Source of the DNA: Hippasteria phrygiana
Taxonomy: Eukaryota > Echinodermata > Asteroidea > Valvatida > Goniasteridae
Length of the DNA stretch: 64,000 nucleotides
Direction: 5' to 3'
NCBI GenBank assembly: GCA_037893225.1
Contig: JAZGUH010000058.1
Span: 248,001-312,000 of the forward strand
This document shows positions 56,355-64,000 of this stretch, piece after piece (the first letter of the stretch is position 1; each line of letters opens with the position of its first letter). The notes beneath the pieces are model-generated. The model was not told the origin of the DNA. It saw only the letters and a program-made list of their open reading frames with translations, and searched no databases. Position numbers and translations under genes: made by a program.

Positions 56355-57240
56355 ATATCTCTGTTCTAATTTACTTCACCTTTAAGCTTGAAGTTACCGT
56401 GATATCTTTCTTGTCCATATAGGTCATGTAATTTTGATATAGTAAGTTCTTGTTTAAGACGTTAAATATAGGCTAAATGGTTCAAGTCGCAGTTACAAAT
56501 TATATTAAAAATTCAAAAACCTAAAAATCAACATAAAATCGTAATATATCTAGCGTCGTCATGAAGTAATATATTTGGAACGTGGTCTTGGCTTGTGTCA
56601 CGATTGCAGTCAATCTGATCAATAAAAGTTAAAACAATTTCAAAAACTGAAAAATTCCTAGGAAATCAGCCGATTACGTCATTTCAGATTTTATCAATTT
56701 TCATAACGATCCGACTTACCATTATTTGGAACCTATTCTTGGCTTGTGTCAAGATTGCTGTCAATCTGATCAATGACAGTTAAAAAAATTGTAAAACTGA
56801 TTAATTCCTAGAAAATCAGCCGATGACGTCACTTCAGATTTTATCAATTTTCATAACGATCTGACTTACCTTTATATGTGTTTTTAAAAAGGGCATTTTG
56901 ATGACGTCAGGATGATGTTACACATTTTCACATTTATAACTGTGACCTGACGAATTTATTACAAAAAGGAATTTCGAATTTATTATATTGTGTTGATGAG
57001 ATATGGCTTAAAATTTCAAAACCACAAAAATATATATATAACATAATATCATATGATGGCGTCATTATGACATCCTTCAATAAAACATCACCTCAATTGT
57101 GGTCTTGGCCTGTGTAATGATTGGAGTCAATCTGATCAATAATAATGGAATATTTTGCCAGAAGAATGAAATTAAAATTATTTTAAAATTCACAGACAAT
57201 CGGCAGATGACGTCATAATGACGTCACCTAGAATTGTGCA
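56355..57240 (-). mobile_element. Helitron-like element remnant H
   Basis: It matches the region of A just inside its 3' end (43435-44050): ACCTTTAAGC, TTTCTTGTCCATATAGGTCA, AACGTGGTCTTGGCTTGTGT and GTCAATCTGATCAATGACAG. Both termini are missing. Confidence 0.55.
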
Positions 57241-57689
57241 TGCTTGTTGGAAAATATGCCGCAAAGTCGGTTTGTATATTTACAATGCATGGATATGAAT
57301 GGATATGAATGTTTTTAGGGCGTTACAAATCAAAAGAGTGAGTGTGTGGCATGCTTGGAAGTTATTTATGCTCGTATGTAGGTGTTCGTGGAGTGGATGT
57401 TTATGGCGGCATGTAGTTGGCTTGGGCCTTGTATTGAAGTTAGTGCCACTTCGATTGGCAGATTGCATCTGGCAATAATGCAGAAATGGGAAAATGGTAT
57501 AGCGCCCTCTATTTAGGGTTAGTCTGGTTCTTTTCATCGTGAAGTATTTACCCGACGTAGTTCATGTGACGGGTGTATATGCGCGCAATACATGTAAATG
57601 TATACAAGCGAGGTAGGAAGGACTAAATAATGCAGATCTACATGAAACAGATTTTGCACGTTTTCATTGCAAAATGTGGATCTGTTATT
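57241..57689. other. Spacer between the opposed Helitron-like blocks
   Basis: About 450 bp of non-repetitive text with no exon recognised. The 85-codon minus-strand frame at 57280-57537 has no motif. This is the only substantial single-copy stretch within the 20-kb array. Confidence 0.4.
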
Positions 57690-57809
57690 GGCTGTTTCGA
57701 AAGTTTTTCGAAACAGCCCTTGTTTTCGTTAAGATTTTTTTTTTTTTCTTTTTTTTTTTTTTTGGCTGTTTCGAAAGTTTTTCGAAACAGCCCTTGTTTT
57801 CGTTAAGAT

Positions 57810-57841
<32 letters not shown>

Positions 57842-57849
57842 TTTTTTTT
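57690..57849. repeat. Duplicated 74-bp hairpin unit with T-runs
   Basis: GGCTGTTTCGAAAGTTTTTC GAAACAGCC forms a near-perfect 13-bp stem. It is followed by CTTGTTTTCGTTAAGA and a T-run. The unit occurs at 57690 and again at 57764, then merges into the T-run before element F. GAAACAGCCCT is also the lead-in to the 3' hairpin of E, F and G. Confidence 0.7.
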
Positions 57850-60567
57850 TCTTTTTCAGACTTTTTGCCCATAGCATTTGTACACGTTTTCTTTCTGCCA
57901 GGCACTTTGGCTACTTTTATGCAGCCGATTGCCTTTAAATTTAACAGACACTTAGACCAACTGCTCAGGATGCATGCCGAACTTTTACGTCATGATGACG
58001 TCATCACGTAATTTTTTATGAATTTTTGAATTTTGAAAATCGTAACATTCATTAAATTATATCTAGCGAACCAAATAAGATATTTTCAAAATTCTTTTTC
58101 TTATGGCTTTGGTATGTCTCAAAGATATGCCCTAAATTGCGAAAATTGTGTGACGTCATGATGACGTCATCAAAAATGTGTTTTTTTGTTAACGCATGTA
58201 AGGGTCAATCCGATTACAAAAATGTATATATTGAATTTTCCTGTACCCAATTCCAAAATTTCATGATCGTGGCTCACTCAAGTATGAAATAGGAGCCATT
58301 TCAAAATTTAGACCAAATTCAATATAACACAAAGGAATTCTGGGAAGGGCTGATAACCATGGGTATTATGTGCTTGCTGTTTATAAAAGGGTTGATTTCT
58401 AGTCTTTTTTCAAGTCGCCAAATTTTTGAAGTATTAAAATCGTAACATTCTTTTCAATATATCTAGCGAACAAAACAAGATATTTTCAAAATTATTTTTG
58501 TTACAGCTTTGGTATGTCTCAAAGATATGCCCTAAAAAGCGAAAATTGTGTGACGTCATGATGACGTCATCAACAAATCTTTTTTTTTTTAACGCATGTA
58601 AGGGTCAATCCGATTACAAAAATGTATACATTGTATTTTTCTGTACCCAATTCCAAAATTTCATGATCGTGGCTCACTCAAGTAAGAAATGACAGCCATT
58701 TCAAAATTTAGACCAAATTCAATATAACACAAAGGAATTCTGGGACGGGCTGATAACCATGGCTATTATGAGCTTGCTGTTTATAAAAGGGGTTGATTTC
58801 TAGTCTTTTTTCAAGTCGCTGAATTTTTGAAGTTTTAAAATCGTAACATTCTTTTCAATATATCTAGCGAACAAAACAAGATATTTTCAAAATTATTTTT
58901 GTTACAGCTTTGGTATGTCTCACAGATATGCCCTCAATGGCGAAAATTGTGTGACGTCATGATGACGTCATCAACAATATTTTTTTTTTAAAACGCATGT
59001 AAGGGTCAATCTGATTACAAAAATGTATACATTGTATTTTTCTGTACCCAATTCCAAAATTTCATGATCGTGGCTCACTCAAGTAAGAAATGACAGCCAT
59101 TTCAAAATTTAGACCAAATTCAATATAACACAAAGGAATTCTGGGACGGGCTGATAACCATGGCTATTATGAGCTTGCTGTTTATAAAAGTGTTGATTTC
59201 TAGTCTTTTTTCAAGTCGCTGAATTTTTGAAGTATTAAAATCGTAACATTCTTTTCAATATATCTAGCGAACAAAACAAGATATTTTCAAAATTCTTTTT
59301 GTTATAGCTTTGGTATGTCTCAAAGATATGCCCTAAAAGGCGAAAATTGTGTGACGTCATGATGACGTCATCAACAATATTTTTTTTTTTTAACGCATGT
59401 AAGGGTCAATCCGATTACAAAAATATGTACATTGAATTTTTCTGTACGTAATTCCAAAATTTCATGGTCGTGGCTCACTCAAGTAAGAAATAGGAACCGT
59501 TTCAAAATTTAGACCAAATTCAATATAACACAAAGGAATTCTGGGAAGGGCAGATAACCATGGCTTAAATGAGCATGCTGTTTATAAAAAGGGTTGATTT
59601 GTAGTCTTTTTTCAAGTCGCTGAATTTTAAATTTTTGGAATCGTAACATTCTTTTCAATATATCTAGCGAACAAAACAAGATATTTTCAAAATTCTTTTT
59701 GTTATAGCTTTGGTATGTCTCAAAGATATGCCCTAAAAAGCGAAAATTGTGTGACGTCATGATGACGTCATAAAAAAAAAATCTTTTTTCAAGTCGCTAG
59801 AATATTGCCCATAGCATTTGTAAACTTTTTCTTTCATACCGGCCACTTTGGCTACTTTTAAACTTAGCAGACACTTACTCCAACTGCTCACAATGTGTGC
59901 CGAACCTTTACGTCATGATGACGTCATCACATGTCACGTGACGTCATCTTAAAGGGGCATTTTTCGAAGCCATATATCTACAAAAGTACAAGTCCGATTA
60001 AGTTGGAACGTAATATCTAGGTATGCCACCGGGTGTTATAGATGAACATTGACATGACGTTATGATCAAGTCATAACATGTCACGTGGTGTCATCTTAAA
60101 GGGGCAGTTTTTGAAGCCATATATAAACAAAAGTACAACTTCGATTAAGTTGAAATGTAATATCCAGGTAGGTCTGCAGGTTTATGGACGAAAATTGACA
60201 TGACATTATGATGATGATGTCATCACACGTCACGTGACGTCATCTTAAAGGTGCAGTTTTTGAAGCCATATATAAACAAAAGTACAAGTCCGATTAAGTT
60301 GAAACATGTATCTAGGTATGCCACCGGGTGTTATAGGTGAACATTGACTTGACGTTATGAAGTGATCACATGTCACGTGATGTCATTTTAAAGGGGCATT
60401 CGCTACACTATTCCCCATAACATTTGTACTCGATTTCTTTCTTTAAACCAATCCTTCACACATCCAATAACGTTAATTATTGTATAAACATTTGACTAAC
60501 TAACACAATAAAAAAAACACGAAACAGCCCTGTGTTTGTCCACGGGACAAACACATAACATGTCTAG
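57850..60567 (+). mobile_element. Helitron-like element F
   Basis: It starts TCTTTTTCAGACTTTTTGCC after a T-run. Five 400-bp units (TGACGTCATGATGACGTCA at 58151, 58552, 58953, 59352, 59754) are followed by 130-bp units. It ends GAAACAGCCCTGTGTTTGTC, CACGGGACAAACACATAACA, TGTCTAG, then T: stem TGTTTGTCC/GGACAAACA and CTAG at 60564-60567. Confidence 0.65.
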
Positions 60568-60581
60568 TTTTTTTTTTTTTT

Positions 60582-63234
60582 TCTTTTTCAGACTTTTGCC
60601 CATAGCGTTTGTACACGATTTCTTTCTGCCAGGGACTTTGGCTACTTTTATGCAGCCGATTGCCTTTAAACTTAACAGACACTTAGACCAACTGCTCAGC
60701 ATGCATGCCGAACTTTTACGTCATGATGACGTCATCACGTGATTTTTTATGAATTTTTGAATTTTGAAAATCGTAACATTCATTAAATTATATCTAGCGA
60801 ACAAAACAAGATATTTTCAAAATTCTTTTTCTTATAGCTTTGGTATGTCTCAAAGATATGCCCTAAATTGCGAAAATTGTGTGACGTCATGATGACGTCA
60901 TCAAAAATATGTTTTTTTGTAAACGCATGTAAGGGTCAATCCGATTACAAAAATGTATACATTGTATTTTCCTGTACCTAATTCCAAAATTTCATGATCG
61001 TGGCTCACTCAAGTATGAAATAGGAGCCATTTCAAAATTTAGACCAAATTCAATATAACACAAAGGAATTCTGGGAAGGGCTGATAACCATGGGTATTAT
61101 GTGCTTGCTGTTTATAAAAGGGGTTGATTTCTAGTCTTTTTTCAAGTCGCTAAATTTTTGAAGTATTAAAATCGTAACATTCTTTTCAATATATCTAGCG
61201 AACAAAACAAGATATTTTCAAAATTATTTTTGTTACAGCTTTGGTATGTCTCAAAGATATGCCCTAAAAAGCGAAAATTGTGTGACGTCATGATGACGTC
61301 ATCAACAAATCTTTATTTTTTAAACGCATGTAAGGGTCAATCCGATTACAAAAATGTATTCGTTGAATTTTCCTGTACCTAATTCCAAAATTTCATGATC
61401 GTGGCTCACTCAAGTATGAAATAGGAGCCATTTCAAAATGTAGACCAAATTCAATATAACACAAAGGAATTCTGGGAAGGGCTGATAACCATGGGTATTA
61501 TGTGCTTGCTGTTTATAAAAGGGATTGATTTCTAGTCTTTTTTAAAGTCGCTAAATTTTTGAAGTTTTGGAATCGTAACATTCTTTTCAATATATCTAGC
61601 GAACAAAACAAGATATTTTCAAAATTCTTTTTGTTATAGCTTTGGTATGTCTCAAAGATATGCCATAAAAAGCGCAAATTGTGTGACGTCATGATGACGT
61701 CATAAAAAAAATTCTTTTTTCAAGTCGCTAGAATATTGCACATAGCATTTGTAAACGTTTTCTTTCTTACCGGCCACTTTGGCTACTTTTAAACTTGGCA
61801 GACACTTACACCAACTGCTAACAATGTGTGCCGAACTTTTACGTCATGATGACGTCATCACATGTCACGTGACGTCATCTTAAAGGGGCATTTTTTCGAA
61901 GCCATATATCTACAAAAGTACAAGTCCGATTAAGTTGAAACGTAATATCTAGGTATGCCACCGGGTGTTATAGATGAACATTGACATGATGTTATGATGA
62001 CGTCATCACATGTCACGTGACGTCATCTTAAAGGGGCATTTTTCGAAGCCATATATCTACAAAAGTACAAGTCCGATTAAGTTGGAACGTAATATCTAGG
62101 TATGCCACCGGGTGTTATAGATAAACATGGACATAACGTTATGATCAAGTCATAACATGTCACGTGGTGTCATCTTAAAGGGGCACTTGCTAGATTATTG
62201 CCCATAGCATTTTTAAACGTTTACTTTCTTACCGGCCACTTTGGCTACTTTTAAACTTGGTAGACACTTACCCCAACTGCTCACAATGTGTGCCAAACTT
62301 TCACGTCATGATGATGTCATCACATGTCACGTGACGTCATATTAAATGGGCATTTTTTCAAAGCTATATATCTACAAAAGTACAAGTCCGATTAAGTTGA
62401 AAAGTAATATCCAGGTAGCCTAGTAGGTTTATAGATGAAAATTGACATTACGTTATGATGACATCATCACATGTTACGTGACGTCATCTTAAAGGGGCAG
62501 TTTTTGAATCCATATATATTAAGAAGTACATGTCTGATTAAGTTGAAAAGTAATATCTAGGTTGCCCAATAGGTTTATAGATGAAAATTTACATGACATT
62601 ATTATGATGTCATCACATGTTACATGACGTCATCTTAAAGGTGCAGTTTTTGAAGCCATATATAAACAAAAGTACAAGTCCGATTAAGTTCAAAAGTAAT
62701 ATCTAGGTAGCCCAGTAGGTATTTTAAATTAAAAAAATTATGATGTCATGATTACGTCATCACTTGTTTCGTGTCATTATCTTAAAGAGGCATTTTTCGA
62801 AGCCATATATCTACAAAAGTACAGCTCCGATTTATTTGAAATGTAATATATAGTCGGGTAGGCAAGCAGGTTTATAGATGAAAATTGACATGACGTTATG
62901 ATGACGTCATCACATGTCACGTGACGTTATCTTAAAGGGGCAGTTTTTGAAGCCATACATTGTATATCTACAAAAGTACAAGTTTGATTATTTTAAATGT
63001 AATATCTAGGTAGGTCAGCAAGTTTACAGATGAAAATTTACATTACGTTATTTTGACGTCATCACAAGTGACTATTACAAACAACTTTAATCATTTTCAA
63101 AGTCTAACAAAGAAAACTGGCAGGAGCGCGATTGTTTGACGAACTTTAATTATTGTATTCACATTTCACATCCAAACTAAAAAAAATAAAAAGCGAAACA
63201 GCCCTGTGTTTGTCCACAAACACCGTCCGTCTAG
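60582..63234 (+). mobile_element. Helitron-like element G
   Basis: It starts TCTTTTTCAGACTTTTGCCC only 14 T's after the CTAG of F. It has three 400-bp units (60891, 61287, 61686) and then a series of about nine 130-bp units with TGTCACGTGACGTCATCTTA, AAGGGGCA. It ends with a perfect GTGTTTGT/ACAAACAC hairpin and CTAG at 63231-63234. Confidence 0.65.
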
Positions 63235-63594
63235 TTATATAATTATGTTTCTTGTCTTGGTTGTCAATGTAAATGATATAAAACCTTTATGTATGGGTAC
63301 TTGTTATTATCGCGAAAAGAGATTTGGGGTTTAAATTATAGGCCTAGGCTAGTTCTTGTTGTTGCAGTTGTCAGGTTGTATGACGTACGTACATCTACAT
63401 GTACATTACAGCATACAGGTACTCTGGGCAAAGACAATTTCTTAATGCCCTCTGGAATATGTTTTATTGTATCTGGTAAGAATAATGTTTTATTAAGGGG
63501 TATGATTTAGTCAGTATTGAGGGAATTATTTGAAGTGTGATGACTTTAAAGTACATTATTAGCAAGAGTAACGTAGGGCTCTGTTCCTTATTAA
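63235..63594. other. Sequence after the array, no gene seen
   Basis: Short open frames only. GTACGTACATCTACATGTAC-type words occur near 63386. The 73-codon frame at 63289-63510 has no recognisable motif. Confidence 0.4.
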
Positions 63595-63736
63595 CCCTAA
63601 CCCTTCAAGGTATTTTGGTTAGAAACCCTGCCAGACGCATCAGATTGCATACTTTGTCACATTGACTTGCGTGCAGAGTGCAGCAAAGTGGAGCTGTCAC
63701 CACAGATGCACTGTGCTGCGTCTGGCAGGGTTAGGG
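63595..63736. mobile_element. piggyBac-like MITE
   Basis: A 142-bp element between TTAA sites (63591-63594 and 63737-63740). The right end in reverse complement is CCCTAACCCTGCCAGACGCA. The left end has CCCTAACCC, a 25-base insertion that repeats AACCC, then TGCCAGACGCA. TTAA target sites with CCCTA ends are typical of piggyBac elements. Confidence 0.6.
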
Positions 63737-63740
63737 TTAA

Positions 63741-64000
63741 TAGCTATATACTATAGCCTATAGGAACAGAAATCCATTTGTAGGTTATTGGAATTGCCAA
63801 AATAGTTAGCGACTTTACAAACTAACACTAACAGGTATGTTGTAGATAAAGGGCAAGGTGTTAGTATTTTAGGGAGATTTAAACGCGAAAATAAAGATGG
63901 CGATCACCGCGATGCCCAGTAGCAGTAAACGCGCAAAACTGCATTGATTTACATGGCAACAGTCGTACAAATATATGTCAATAGAATTAAGAGAAGTCTG
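63741..64000. other. Right edge, possible start of a gene
   Basis: AAAGATGGCGATCACC at about 63895 has a good start context and is open for only 16 codons, so a spliced first exon cannot be judged. Nothing else is seen. Confidence 0.2.

Larger units (their letters stand above)
43335..63234. repeat. Compound array of Helitron-like non-autonomous elements
   Basis: Eight or nine elements are arranged head to tail within two blocks: minus orientation from 43335 to about 57240, plus orientation from 57850 to 63234. Element 3' ends carry a hairpin 7-12 bases before CTAG, then T. 5' ends start TC in a T-run and share GCCCATAG or TCCCATAG, TTTGTACACG and GGCACTTT. Junctions are A/T or GAA runs of 8-30 bases. 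No Rep/helicase gene is present. Both outer edges are 3' ends. Confidence 0.65.

Noticed and set aside
57674..57874. Plus-strand protein with long F runs
   Set aside because: It is the translation of T-runs and the duplicated hairpin unit.
63591..63740. Telomeric repeat (CCCTAA)
   Set aside because: Only about one and a half units occur, placed symmetrically as transposon ends next to TTAA.

Overview
This is a window of eukaryotic (metazoan) nuclear DNA. It has very few host exons in a large amount of repetitive DNA: low coding density, spliced genes with GT-AG introns, poly-C and ACATGT microsatellites, tRNA-derived SINEs, and many degenerate transposable elements. The Gmr1-type Gypsy element (protease followed by integrase), the DIRS-like, Kolobok-like and Helitron-like elements, and the frequent TAGGCCTA and GTACATGTA words suggest a marine invertebrate, most likely a non-vertebrate deuterostome (echinoderm, hemichordate or lancelet). 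That assignment is an inference; no marker gene here fixes the species.

Layout. 0.25-1.8 kb: the last two exons of an unrecognised plus-strand gene (Asp-box-like motif), with a Harbinger-like MITE in the intron. 3.3-6.9 kb: a mariner scrap, then a decayed Gmr1-like Gypsy element. 7-14 kb: repeats, including a Kolobok-like element carrying a broken THAP domain (9.7-11.1 kb). 14.1-17.9 kb: the last three exons of a minus-strand SnoaL/DUF4440-like (NTF2-fold) gene, which is the best host gene here; its 3-kb intron holds a foldback element and SINE pieces. 18.4-19.7 kb: a long-TIR element with a 9-bp target duplication that contains a broken RecQ-like helicase N-terminus. 20.4-28.6 kb: a CR1/L2-type non-LTR retrotransposon with about 36 copies of a 39-bp monomer at its 5' end, an intact ORF1 with an SGNH esterase domain, and a broken ORF2 into which a 1.8-kb deleted Gypsy element has inserted. 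28.6-36.5 kb: no genes, only LTR pieces, MITEs and duplications. 36.6-42.7 kb: a decayed DIRS-like element (gag, RT, RNase H, tyrosine recombinase) split by 3.4 kb that carries two related copies of an unrecognised exon.

43.3-63.2 kb: about 20 kb of tandem Helitron-like non-autonomous elements. Six or seven point left and two point right, with their 5' ends facing each other. They are separated by A/T runs and built from satellite units of about 400, 130 and 160 bp. Roughly two dozen units carry TGACGTCATCATGACGTCA, which is two full CRE/ATF sites 11 bp apart. 63.6 kb: a piggyBac-like MITE.

The genes do not form a pathway. The biological interest is in transposon structure: a rolling-circle-like concatemer of paired CRE sites, a monomer array in front of a non-LTR ORF1, and a helicase inside a long-TIR element. 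All calls were made by eye; no searches were run.
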